In this document: piece by piece, positions 1-8,393 of the stretch | Numbering within the stretch: position 1 is the stretch's first letter | How the letters are laid out: each line of letters begins with the position of its first letter | Origin: Bosea sp. 685 | Lineage (GTDB): Bacteria > Pseudomonadota > Alphaproteobacteria > Rhizobiales > Beijerinckiaceae | DNA: 64,000 bases | Assembly: GCF_031884435.1 (NCBI RefSeq) | Contig: NZ_CP134779.1 | Coordinates: 5,580,001-5,644,000 of the forward strand | Reading direction: 5' to 3' | Translations under genes and position numbers: made by a program | Notes under the pieces: generated by a model | What the model was told of the DNA's origin: nothing | The model's input: only the letters and a program-made list of their open reading frames with translations | Databases searched by the model: none

Positions 1-858
1 GATCGTCAGCATGAGAGACGTCCATCCGGTCACGACGATGCTCGCGGGCGAGACGACTTTCTCCACCAGCAAGGCGCCTGCGCCGATGACACTCGCCGCC
101 ACGATGGCCATGCCAACCAGACCGAACAAGCGCACAATCTTGACCTGGCTCGAGATCAGCAGACGCCGCGCATGGCTCAGAAGGCGCGAAAAGCTATAGC
201 CGCTCTTCCCGCTGCCGATGAAGCGCCGGTCCTTGAGTTCGAGATCGCGAAACTGGACCCGGTTGGTGAACCACGACAGGGCCACATCGAAATAGGTCTC
301 ATAGCCGCAGACGCTCGACGCCGCCCGTGCGAGGGAGCCGCGGATCAGCCTGAAACTGTTGAAGTGAACGATATTCGCGTTTCCCGTCAGGAACACCATC
401 AGCCGCTTGAACCCTTTCGAGGCCCAGTCCCGCATACGCGCCTCATGAACCGCGCTGGCGGGCCGTGCGTAGACGATATCGCCCCCTTCGATCACAGCCT
501 GCCTGAGCAGCGTCTCGATCTCCGCCGGCGGATGCTGAAGGTCCTCGTCGAGCGTGACGACCCAATCGCCGGAACTGTGCAGGACGCCTGCAATGGTTGC
601 GGCATGCTGGCCGAAATTCCGCATCATATGGACGACGGTGAGCCAATTGTGTTCCTTGGCCAGATTGTCCAGCAGGGCCGGCGATCCATCGATAGCGGAA
701 TCGTCGACAAGAATGACCTCCGACAGATCCATCGGCGCCCCGCGTTCACGCCAATCCGCCCGAACCTTCGCCAACTCATCGATAAGGTCGCGCAAATACG
801 CCTCGCCCGAATACACCGGGACAACCACGGAGACGGAGATGCTCGAATCGTAAGCCAT
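1..858 (-). CDS. GT2 family glycosyltransferase (DPM1/GtrB-like), C-terminus cut by window edge
   Basis: Reading frame open from an ATG at 858 to the window edge (286 codons, no stop). The N-terminal half is a GT-A fold of the dolichol-phosphate mannosyltransferase type: SVVVPVYSGE near residue 10, a VDDS nucleotide-binding motif near 50, and DEDLQHPP near 100 (metal and acceptor site). The end shows a hydrophobic membrane segment (FGLVGMAMVAASVIGAGALL), as in enzymes that load a sugar onto undecaprenyl phosphate. Such proteins supply lipid-linked sugars for O-antigen or other surface glycans. The neighbours are glycan genes on the same strand. The sugar cannot be told from sequence. The family and start are clear; the missing end probably holds a second membrane helix. 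Confidence 0.85.
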   Translation of the reverse strand, partial: MAYDSSISVSVVVPVYSGEAYLRDLIDELAKVRADWRERGAPMDLSEVILVDDSAIDGSPALLDNLAKEHNWLTVVHMMRNFGQHAATIAGVLHSSGDWVVTLDEDLQHPPAEIETLLRQAVIEGGDIVYARPASAVHEARMRDWASKGFKRLMVFLTGNANIVHFNSFRLIRGSLARAASSVCGYETYFDVALSWFTNRVQFRDLELKDRRFIGSGKSGYSFSRLLSHARRLLISSQVKIVRLFGLVGMAIVAASVIGAGALLVEKVVSPASIVVTGWTSLMLTI

Positions 859-1435
859 CAAAAGGGACCCCGGTTTATCGGCCGCTCCAGCGCGATCAGA
901 TCGCAACGAGAGATGAATGGCTCTCTTCAAGGCGCGCCCAAGCGATCTACGAGAAACCGACCGCAGATGCTAGTTTTGAATGGCAGCCGAGTCGCTGGCG
1001 CTGTCCCTTTCCAGCTCTTTGCCACCGATCGCTTTCCGGAAGCTCCGATGCAACGAGTTCGCATGTTGACGAACCGGCCCCGGCAGAGCCCTGAATTCAA
1101 ACTTGCCCTGGAGTTCCATCGCGTGCGTGGCTGCCCCGGACGTCACGCAAGGCCCCGCTCGTCAGGTTCGACCCTCAGCGCGCCTTGGCATCCGTGACTT
1201 TGAGATGATATTGACCGAGTCAACTACATCTCCCGCGAATAAATCAGAACCGCGCGGACTGAATATCTTGCGCCTGTTACGCAATGCCACCCATGTTACA
1301 GGCCCTATATTGAAATAATCTGGCATATTGCGCTTCTAGCTACGGCGTCGAGGATCCTGCTCCCCGCGTTGTAGCGGTCAAGACCGGCGGCTGTCCGAGA
1401 AACCGGCACCGAGCCCCGACGGATATTCGCGACGA
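859..1435. other. Intergenic region without a supported gene
   Basis: 577 bases between two leftward glycan genes. Open frames here are short, lack a ribosome site and match nothing I recognise. The part from about 1200 to 1340 is clearly AT-richer than its surroundings and could hold the promoter for the leftward glycosyltransferase that starts at 858. No convincing -35/-10 pair was found. Confidence 0.5.
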
Positions 1436-2314
1436 TCACAGAACGCGCCCCTTTAGATCGCACACAGTGAATCCGCGCGACCAGGCCGCAATCGTAAAGC
1501 ACCGCTCGACGGCATGGTGCAAAGTGCCATCGAGCTGACGAGCCTCCGGTTCGAAATCCCCCGGCCGCAGGTCGAGCTCTCGCAACGACCCCAGCGCGGC
1601 CGGGCGAAACCAGAACATCGTGCCTTCGAAGAAACCCAGTCGGATCGCGCTCTCAGGGGCCTGCATCCGTTCAGCGACCTCGCGCGCGCGCGCCTCGTTG
1701 GCCATCCAGTAGGACGGTGTCGCCCGCCAGCACTGCCGCCAGCCGACGATCCCGGTCGATGTCTGCTTAAAGGCCGACAATGTGCAGCACGTGGCGTTCC
1801 AATCCCCGCAAAGCTTGTCGAACAGCAATTTGCGGCGGATCTCTCCATCCAGGAGATGCGGGCTGCGCTTGGTATGCAGCTTCAGGACAGCGTCATAGCC
1901 GTCGAGCGCGCCCGACCCGAGCACGGCCAGAAACGGAGCGATGTCACGGCCGCGATTGTCGTGTTCGTGAATGAACACGTCCTGCGCGCCGATCAGCGCC
2001 TCCCTCAGGAGTGCACTCCGCTCCGGCGGAACGGTGACATGGACAGGAGTTCCGACCGGGAGCAACGCCTGGCAGGCCAAGATCTCGTGCATCAGGTCCG
2101 GGTAATAGGCATGAGCAACGATGGCGACCTTGAGGCCCGGCCATTCAGCCCGCGCGCTTCGGGCAGTCCAGCGTTTCCGCAGAGATCTGCCGGTACTCGA
2201 CACGAAAACGGCACCAAGCGTCAGCCCGGCCACCTTCTGCAGCACATGGCGAGCGAAGGCCTTGCCTCGAACAAGGATCGGCGGCTTTGAGGGAGGCGTT
2301 GGGCGGACAATCAC
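1436..2314 (-). CDS. RgpF/rhamnan synthesis F family protein
   Basis: 292 residues from a GTG start. The RgpF family (named for a streptococcal rhamnan synthesis protein) is recognised by VAIVAHAYYPDLMHEI near residues 63-78, HDNRGRDIAPFL at 118-129 and KLHTKRSPHL at 145-154, all visible in order. Family members act in cell-wall or lipopolysaccharide polysaccharide assembly and are often fused or adjacent to glycosyltransferases, as here. The protein has no signal peptide or obvious membrane span and is probably cytoplasmic. It is divergent from the two-domain glycosyltransferase starting near 2696. The exact reaction is not established for this family outside streptococci, so the call is at family level. 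Confidence 0.8.
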   Translation of the reverse strand: MIVRPTPPSKPPILVRGKAFARHVLQKVAGLTLGAVFVSSTGRSLRKRWTARSARAEWPGLKVAIVAHAYYPDLMHEILACQALLPVGTPVHVTVPPERSALLREALIGAQDVFIHEHDNRGRDIAPFLAVLGSGALDGYDAVLKLHTKRSPHLLDGEIRRKLLFDKLCGDWNATCCTLSAFKQTSTGIVGWRQCWRATPSYWMANEARAREVAERMQAPESAIRLGFFEGTMFWFRPAALGSLRELDLRPGDFEPEARQLDGTLHHAVERCFTIAAWSRGFTVCDLKGRVL

Positions 2315-2695
2315 GGATCGGGAATCACCAAATGAGGCACGGGCCAGCTAACGACCATTTCAACACATAGCATCCCTGTTCCCTCAAGCAGCCTGGGCTT
2401 TTGTGGTCAGGACATGTAGGCAGGCGACATAACCGCCGATCACACGGATAGCGAGGCGCCAGGAAAGTCGGGACTGCGGTTCCCGACAATACGCTGGAGC
2501 TTCGCGGCAGATGAGAGACCGAGCGAACATGCATTTCCTGCATGAACTGGATTGACCGCATTCTGACGAGGAAGGCAGTCATCGCAGCGGGCATGCTTGA
2601 ACGGGTCGCTGTCTCACATTATTCGTTCTCAAATCGATATCATTCCCTCGGCGCAGAAAGCCGTAGAATTCAAGCGGCGGAGTAGACCAATCGTC
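2315..2695. promoter_or_regulatory. Divergent intergenic region between rgpF-like gene and glycosyltransferase
   Basis: About 380 bases between oppositely oriented glycan genes, so it should contain both promoters. A 6-bp inverted repeat CATGCA/TGCATG with a 5-base loop lies at 2528-2544. No clear sigma-70 pair was found. A TTG codon at 2597 could extend the rightward gene into this region. Confidence 0.35.
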
Positions 2696-4537
2696 ATGCC
2701 GAGCATCACTGAGCCGCTCTGGCGCGCAGTTCGCCGTGCCGGGGGGCTCGGTGCGGCGCTACGGCGGGTGACCGACGTCCTTCGCAGCGAGGGTGCACGC
2801 GGTCTTCTCCGTCGCTTTCAGCGCACCGTCCGGCAGGAGGCACGCTACGAAGACTGGATCGCGCGGTTCGACGACCGGCCCGAAGATGATCGAGCCGCCA
2901 TGGACGCTCTATTGCTAGCCCTAAGGGAGCGACCGCTTTTCTCCATCATCATGCCGGTGTTCGAGACTCCCGCCGCCTTACTCGAGGCCGCGGTATTGTC
3001 CGTGCGGAGCCAAATCTATCCGCACTGGGAATTGTGCATCTGCGACGATGGATCGTCGAGTCCTCGCATTGCGGCGTTCCTGGACAGCCTCAGCCGAGAA
3101 GAGCCACGCATCAAATGGACCCGTCTCACCCGGAACCAGAACATTTCTGCCGCTTCGAATGCGTCGCTCGCCCTCGCCACCGGCGATTGGATCATACCGC
3201 TCGACCACGATGACCTGCTCCGGCCGCATGCGCTGCTCGAAGTCGCGCTAGCGGCGGAGTCTAACCCGCATGCCCGCTTGATCTATTCGGACGAGGACAA
3301 GATCGACGCCTCCGGGACCAAGCGCTTCGATCCTCACTTCAAGCCCGACTGGTCCCCCGATCTACTCCGGTCGTTCAACTACATCAGTCACCTGGCTGCC
3401 CTAAAAAGTGAGGACGTGCTCAGGGTCGGCGGCTGGACACTCGGCCTGGAGGGCGCTCAGGACCACGATCTTTATCTCAAGGTGACCGAGACACTCGATC
3501 GCCGTCAGATCCTGCACATCCCGAAGATCCTGTACCACTGGCGCGTAGTGGAGAATTCCACCGCTGGAAGCGATGCAGCCAAGCCCTACGCTGTCGCGGC
3601 GATGGCAAGCGCTATCGCCAGCCATCTGGCCCGCACGGGGCGCGAAGGCGACGTAACCCTTCTCGATGACGCGCCTGTCGCCAGGATTCGTTATCGCCTG
3701 CCCGAGTCCGCGCCGCTCGCGACAATCATCATTCCCAATAAGAACATGCCGGCCCTCATCGGAGCCTGCGTCGCCTCGATCCGATCGAGGACGGCCTATC
3801 CCCGTTACGAGATTTTGATCGTGGACAATGGCTCGACAGACGAGGAGACGCTAAAACTCTATGATCGCTTCCGGCAGGAAGGGATTCTGATCGCGGATTA
3901 TCCGGCAGAATTCAACTATTCCGCGATGAACAACCTCGGCATCAGGGAAGCGCGAGGCGATGTCCTTGTCTTCCTCAACAACGATACCAGCGTCATCGGA
4001 GAGGGCTGGCTGTCGGAACTCGTGACTCACGCGGCCCGCCCGGAAATCGGCTGCGTTGGCGCGAAGCTTTATTATGAGGACGACACGATCCAGCATGCTG
4101 GCGTCTTCGTCGGCGTTTGCGGCATCGCCTGCCACCCTTATCGCGGCTTCGAGAAAGGCGATTTCGGCTATTTCGGCCGCCTTCGCGTCGCACAGAACCT
4201 CAGCGCCGTGACCGCTGCATGTCTCGCTGTCAGGCGCTCGATCGCACTGGAGGTCGGCGGCTTCGATGAGAACTCGCTGAAGATCGCCCTCAACGACGTC
4301 GACTTCTGTCTCAAGGTGCACGCTGCCGGTTACTACAATGTCTGGACACCCTTCGCCGAGCTCCATCACTTCGAGAGTAAGTCGCGCGGCTACGAGATAG
4401 GGCCTGAGAAGCGTGCCCGGTTTCAGCGCGAAAGCGAGATATTAAAAGCGCGCTGGGATGGTTACGTCGCGCTCGATCCCTATTATTCGCCTCACCTGAC
4501 CCGCACGAGCGAGGCGGTGACGATCCGGACCGAATAG
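2696..4537 (+). CDS. Two-domain GT2 glycosyltransferase
   Basis: 613 residues from the ATG at 2696, which has GGCGGAG upstream; an in-frame TTG at 2597 would add 33 residues with no family features. There are two complete GT2 domains. The first has FSIIMPVFETP near residue 80, a CDDGSS motif and DHDDLLRPHALLE near 170. The second has TIIIPNKNMPALI near 345, VDNGSTDEET, FLNNDTSV, and the ALNDVDFCLKVHAAGY block near the end, typical of rhamnosyl-type transferases. Tandem GT2 proteins add two sugars or alternate linkages in O-antigen or capsule synthesis. No membrane segments are seen, so it likely works at the inner face of the cytoplasmic membrane. The ABC exporter encoded at 4836-6387 could move the finished glycan. 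Confidence 0.85.
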   Translation: MPSITEPLWRAVRRAGGLGAALRRVTDVLRSEGARGLLRRFQRTVRQEARYEDWIARFDDRPEDDRAAMDALLLALRERPLFSIIMPVFETPAALLEAAVLSVRSQIYPHWELCICDDGSSSPRIAAFLDSLSREEPRIKWTRLTRNQNISAASNASLALATGDWIIPLDHDDLLRPHALLEVALAAESNPHARLIYSDEDKIDASGTKRFDPHFKPDWSPDLLRSFNYISHLAALKSEDVLRVGGWTLGLEGAQDHDLYLKVTETLDRRQILHIPKILYHWRVVENSTAGSDAAKPYAVAAMASAIASHLARTGREGDVTLLDDAPVARIRYRLPESAPLATIIIPNKNMPALIGACVASIRSRTAYPRYEILIVDNGSTDEETLKLYDRFRQEGILIADYPAEFNYSAMNNLGIREARGDVLVFLNNDTSVIGEGWLSELVTHAARPEIGCVGAKLYYEDDTIQHAGVFVGVCGIACHPYRGFEKGDFGYFGRLRVAQNLSAVTAACLAVRRSIALEVGGFDENSLKIALNDVDFCLKVHAAGYYNVWTPFAELHHFESKSRGYEIGPEKRARFQRESEILKARWDGYVALDPYYSPHLTRTSEAVTIRTE

Positions 4538-4835
4538 GCATGGGCGACTAGCTGACTGACGTTGCCCCTGGAGCGGCTGGATCTGAATTCAACTCCGCAG
4601 GAAGCAAACCTCGCAGCGACGAGCCGCAGCATGATCGGGCTCGATCCATCTATGGGATGTCTCTGCTAACCAGAGGAAAGCTCCCTGCCTCGGTTACAAG
4701 CAGAAATACACAGCCCGCATTTTATCCCGAAATTTGGTCAGGGCAGTGCACAATGGGAGGTTAGTCTCGGCGAAAGAGCCTCCGCAAATTCCCTGCTATC
4801 GGGAATTTTGATCGGGGGTAATTTTACTCACCCCT
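4538..4835. other. Convergent intergenic region, nothing recognised
   Basis: 298 bases between a rightward and a leftward gene. Base composition is AT-richer from about 4660 to 4830. No gene, repeat or clear terminator hairpin with a T-tract was found. Confidence 0.4.
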
Positions 4836-5591
4836 TCAAACCGCGCCGTCCGCCGCATACGCCGCCAACACCTCGTCCGGCGGCCCGTCCATCATCAGCT
4901 TTCCGCCCTTCATCCAGAGCGTGCGGTTGCAGAACCGCCTGATCGAATTGTTGTCATGCGAGGCCAGGAACACGATGCTGGCCTTCTGGATCATGTTGTG
5001 CAGCCGCTGCTCAGCACGCTCTGCAAAGGCAGCATCGCCGACGCCGATCACTTCGTCGAGGATCAGGATATCGGGATGAACAGCTGTGCTGACAGCAAAG
5101 GCCAGCCGCAACATCATACCGCTGGAATAGGTCCGGATGGGCAGCGACAGGAAGTCGCCAAGCTGGCTGAATTCCTCAACATCGGGAACGATCGCCTGCG
5201 CTTGCTTGTAGTCGAGCCCGAGCATGATGCTGCGCATCTCGATATTCTCGTAGCCCGTTGCATCGGTATCCATGCCCATCGCAAGGTCGATCAGCGACGA
5301 GATGCGCCCCTCGATCGAAGCGATGCCCGAGGTCGGCGGGTAGACGCGGCTAAGCACCCGCAAAAGGGTCGTCTTGCCAGCACCATTGCCACCGATCAAG
5401 CCAATACGGTCGCCATCCCTGGCCTCGAAACTGACTTCGCTCAGTGCCTTAACGACCTGGATGCTGCTATCGCGATCATTCTGCAAGCCTCCGCCGACGG
5501 TGCGCCGGAGGATCTCACTCTTCAGGCCGCGGCCGCGTGAATTATAGATGGCGAGCTCGACGCTCGCCCCGTCCAGAACGATATGAGCCAT
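4836..5591 (-). CDS. Polysaccharide ABC exporter ATP-binding protein (Wzt/TagH/KpsT-like)
   Basis: 251 residues from the ATG at 5591; the frame continues upstream but that part overlaps the permease gene and looks non-coding. Walker A GGNGAGKT lies at residues 67-74, the signature region reads YSSGMMLRLAFA, and Walker B is ILILDEVIGVGD, the form typical of teichoic acid and O-antigen exporters. There is no extra C-terminal carbohydrate-binding domain such as full-length O9a Wzt has, so it is the short KpsT/TagH type. It follows the permease by 7 bases and should be co-translated with it. Together they would flip a completed, lipid-linked glycan across the inner membrane. Confidence 0.9.
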   Translation of the reverse strand: MAHIVLDGASVELAIYNSRGRGLKSEILRRTVGGGLQNDRDSSIQVVKALSEVSFEARDGDRIGLIGGNGAGKTTLLRVLSRVYPPTSGIASIEGRISSLIDLAMGMDTDATGYENIEMRSIMLGLDYKQAQAIVPDVEEFSQLGDFLSLPIRTYSSGMMLRLAFAVSTAVHPDILILDEVIGVGDAAFAERAEQRLHNMIQKASIVFLASHDNNSIRRFCNRTLWMKGGKLMMDGPPDEVLAAYAADGAV

Positions 5592-5598
5592 GATGCCC

Positions 5599-6387
5599 TC
5601 AGAGCCAGTAGACGACGCGATGCGAGTATTTGCCCGCGAAAGCCAGGCTAAACAGCCACCCGCAAACCAGCAGGCCAAGCAGAATGAGATAGGAGGTTGT
5701 ACTCGGCAAATTACCGAGGAGCGGCTCACGCATCACATCCAGCATGCTCGCGAAGGGATTCAGGATGAGCACTGGGTGGTCGATCCGTAGCTGGGACGGC
5801 TTGAAGACGACAGGCGAGACGAAGAACGCCACCTGAACGATGCTAGCGACGATCTGCGGTATGTCGCGGAATCGAGCCGACAGGATCGCAAGTACGTATC
5901 CGACCCAGGCCAGATTCGCGAGCACGAGCAGCAGACCGGGGATGAACAGGAGAATGTGCCAGTTGATTGGCGATCCACAAACCAGATACACCACCGGTAG
6001 TATGATCAGATTATGAGCAAAAACGAAGATATTCCGCGCGATTGTCCGAAGCAGATAGGTAAAACGCGGAAGCGCAACTTGGCGAATAATACTGTCGTTT
6101 TCTATGAAGCTTGAGCAACTTTCGGTGATCGTGGATGAAATCAGTCCCCATAGCACGAGGCCTGTGCCGAGATGCGGCAGGTAGGCGGACATGGAGGTGC
6201 CGAACAAGGATGCGTAGACCGCGCCCATGCCGAAGATCATTACCGCCATGCTAAGGGTGAGCCAGAGTTGGCCGATACGGGACCGTCGGTAGCGGCGGAT
6301 CACATCGTTTTTGGCCAACATCCACCACATGCGCCAGGATTCGACGCCCCCTAGGACATCGGCAGCCCCTCGCACAACGAAACTCAT
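5599..6387 (-). CDS. Polysaccharide ABC exporter permease (Wzm/KpsM-like, ABC-2 type)
   Basis: 262 residues with about six hydrophobic segments: IGQLWLTLSMAVMIFGMGAVY near 40, then LVLWGLISSTI, a pair near 115-165, FFVSPVVF near 190, and LILLGLLVCGWLFSLAFAG near the end. The N-terminal amphipathic stretch MLAKNDVIRRYRRSRIGQLW is the usual ABC-2 exporter gate helix that contacts the ATPase. It starts the leftward pair with the ATP-binding gene. Transported glycan is unknown, but the adjacent glycosyltransferase and RgpF genes point to an O-antigen or capsule. Confidence 0.9.
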   Translation of the reverse strand: MSFVVRGAADVLGGVESWRMWWMLAKNDVIRRYRRSRIGQLWLTLSMAVMIFGMGAVYASLFGTSMSAYLPHLGTGLVLWGLISSTITESCSSFIENDSIIRQVALPRFTYLLRTIARNIFVFAHNLIILPVVYLVCGSPINWHILLFIPGLLLVLANLAWVGYVLAILSARFRDIPQIVASIVQVAFFVSPVVFKPSQLRIDHPVLILNPFASMLDVMREPLLGNLPSTTSYLILLGLLVCGWLFSLAFAGKYSHRVVYWL

Positions 6388-6589
6388 TCTTACGATTCTC
6401 CGACGGCACAGAGCATGACTGCCCCTTATAGCGCGTCACACCATAGACCGATGCATCTTGGCAAAATTGCTGTCAGCTTTAGCATGGTTTGTGTCGCCAC
6501 GTTGCTGAAGTCGATTGACGCCCCGTCTTCCCCAACGCCACCCTTCATGCAAGGTTGCGCGTCGGGTTTTGCCTGCAGGGGAGCGCGCC

Positions 6590-7147
6590 ATGGGCTGGGT
6601 CATTCTGGGGCTGCTCGCAGCCGTCGTCGTCTACCTGATCATCACCTATAACGGCCTGGTCGCGATGCGGCAGCGCGTCGGCCAGGCTTTCGCCGATATC
6701 GATGTGCAGCTGAAGCAGCGGCACGACCTGATCCCGAACCTGATCGAGACGGTGAAGGGCTATGCCGCCCATGAGCGCGGCACGCTCGATGCCGTGATCG
6801 CGGCGCGCAATGCGGCCCAGGGCGCGACCGGCGTGCATGCCCAAGCTGCCGCCGAGCAGCAATTATCGGGCGCCGTCGGCCGGCTCCTGGCGCTGGGCGA
6901 GGCCTATCCCGATCTCAAGGCCAGCGCCAATTTCCAGCAGCTCCAGGTCGATCTCGGCAATGTCGAGGACAAGCTCGCAGCGGCGCGGCGCTTCTTCAAC
7001 AATGCGGTCGGCGAGTTCAACGCTGCGATCCAGGCCTTTCCAGCCGTGCTGTTTGCCCCGCAAATGGGCTTCACGCCACGCGAGTTCTTCGATGTCGGCG
7101 AGGCGGCACGGACCCAGCTCGATGCGCCGCCGACCGTGAAGTTCTAG
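6590..7147 (+). CDS. LemA family protein
   Basis: 185 residues from the ATG at 6590, preceded by a good ribosome site (CAGGGGAG). LemA proteins have one N-terminal membrane helix, here ILGLLAAVVVYLIITYNG at about residues 4-21, followed by a long helical cytoplasmic or periplasmic domain. The family hallmark RQRVGQAFADIDVQLKQRHDLIPNL is present. LemA is very often paired with an M48 protease gene, and one follows 37 bases downstream. The biochemical role of LemA remains unclear; in Bacteria it is linked to envelope quality control. Length matches the family. Confidence 0.93.
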   Translation: MGWVILGLLAAVVVYLIITYNGLVAMRQRVGQAFADIDVQLKQRHDLIPNLIETVKGYAAHERGTLDAVIAARNAAQGATGVHAQAAAEQQLSGAVGRLLALGEAYPDLKASANFQQLQVDLGNVEDKLAAARRFFNNAVGEFNAAIQAFPAVLFAPQMGFTPREFFDVGEAARTQLDAPPTVKF

Positions 7148-7184
7148 AAGCGGGGCACAGCAACCGGCAGACGAGGCGGCGGCG

Positions 7185-8243
7185 ATGGTCGGCCAGGCCT
7201 TCGGGCTCTACACACATCAGCGCAACAACCGGATCCGCTCCGGCTTCCTGCTCGTGGGGCTGTTCCTGCTGGTTTACCTGACCTGCTGGGGCCTGATCCT
7301 GGTCGGCTACGGCTATGGCGGCGTGCCGCGCGGGCGCAGCGCCTTCAGCGAGGCGACGCGATTGTTCTGGTCGTGGTGGCCCTTCATCACGATAGGGACC
7401 GCAGCCTGGATCTTCATCGGCTTCCGCATCAATGTCGGGTTGATCGGCGCGGCGGCCGGCGCGACCGACGTATCGCGGGCGGACAACCCCAAACTCTACC
7501 GGATGCTGGAAAATCTCTGCATCTCGCGCGGCCTGACCATGCCGAAGCTCGCCATCGTCGAGAGCGAGGCGCTCAACGCCTTCGCCAGCGGCGTCAATGA
7601 CAAGCAGTTCACCGTGACGGTGACGCGCGGCCTGCTCGACCAGCTCGACGATGCCGAGGTCGAAGCGGTGCTCGCCCATGAGCTGACCCATATCCGCAAT
7701 GGCGACGTCAAGCTGATGGTGATCGCGGTGGTCATCGCCGGCGTGATCTCCTTCGTCGGCGAAATCATCTTCCGCAATCTCGGGCGCGTGCGGGTCTCCT
7801 CCGACGACGCCAAGAAGGGCAGTTTCGTCGCGATCCTGATCGGTTTCGCGGTGATCGCGGTCTCCTGGCTGCTCGCCGTGCTGATCCGGCTCTCTTTGTC
7901 GCGGGCGCGCGAATATCTGGCGGATGCCGGTGCGGTCGAATTGACCAAGAACCCCGATGCGATGATCTCGGCGCTGCTCAAGATCGCCGGCCGCGCCGAT
8001 ATCGACGGCGTGCCCTCGGGCGTGATGGATATGTGCTTCGAGAACGATCCCGACGATTTCGCCGATCTGTTCTCGACCCACCCTTCCATCACCAAGCGCG
8101 TGCAGGCGCTGGTGGAGACCGCCGGCGGACGTGTGCCATTGATGCCGCCGCAGCCGCCCAAGCTGGCGGACCGGCAGACCCTGCCGACCATGGTCGAGGA
8201 ATCCGCCGCACGCGGTCCCTGGGCGCGGCCGCCGCAGGGCTAG
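7185..8243 (+). CDS. M48 family membrane zinc metalloprotease (HtpX-like)
   Basis: 352 residues. Two hydrophobic segments near residues 18-40 and 63-85 precede the catalytic HELTH motif at about 165-169 (EAVLAHELTHIRNGD). Two further membrane spans follow (VIAVVIAGVISFVGEIIF and FVAILIGFAVIAVSWLLAVLI), then REYLADAGAVELT, which holds the third zinc ligand. This is the M48B/HtpX topology, in which a membrane-bound protease degrades misfolded inner-membrane proteins. It is downstream of lemA and probably in one transcript. The C-terminal 40 residues are proline-rich and not part of the peptidase. The stop codon overlaps the start of a 51-bp palindromic repeat. Confidence 0.93.
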   Translation: MVGQAFGLYTHQRNNRIRSGFLLVGLFLLVYLTCWGLILVGYGYGGVPRGRSAFSEATRLFWSWWPFITIGTAAWIFIGFRINVGLIGAAAGATDVSRADNPKLYRMLENLCISRGLTMPKLAIVESEALNAFASGVNDKQFTVTVTRGLLDQLDDAEVEAVLAHELTHIRNGDVKLMVIAVVIAGVISFVGEIIFRNLGRVRVSSDDAKKGSFVAILIGFAVIAVSWLLAVLIRLSLSRAREYLADAGAVELTKNPDAMISALLKIAGRADIDGVPSGVMDMCFENDPDDFADLFSTHPSITKRVQALVETAGGRVPLMPPQPPKLADRQTLPTMVEESAARGPWARPPQG

Positions 8244-8292
8244 AGCAGGATGCGAAAAAGTGTGAACCGGTTTTTCGCATTGATCCTGCTCT
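8242..8292. repeat. 51-bp dispersed palindromic repeat, copy 1
   Basis: An imperfect palindrome starting AGAGCAGGATGCGAAAAA and ending CGCATTGATCCTGCTCT. The right arm carries four extra bases (CAAT on the opposite strand). It differs from the copy at 17377-17427 by one base in 51. It lies between convergent genes, directly after the M48 gene stop, and could serve as a bidirectional terminator-like hairpin. Confidence 0.85.
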
Positions 8293-8305
8293 CACTCTTA
8301 GATGA

Positions 8306-8336
8306 GAGCGTTTTCGAGCGAAGTGGACACCGGTTC
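8306..8336 (+). repeat. 31-bp repeat shared with 34482-34512
   Basis: These 31 bases, beginning GAGCGTTTTCGAGC, recur exactly in inverted orientation at 34482-34512. The match resumes with GAGAAAACGCGT about 35 bases further on. Both copies lie beside a palindromic repeat, so the two sites seem to carry a composite repeat unit. Confidence 0.85.
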
Positions 8337-8393
8337 CCTCGCGACAGACGCGAAGCGTTTGCGCGGAGAAAACGCGTTAAAGCAAAGGGCTGA

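Noticed and set aside
172..1197. A 341-codon plus-strand frame at the left end
   Set aside because: It is antisense to the glycosyltransferase that shows DEDLQHPP and a membrane helix. The plus frame has no coherent motifs.
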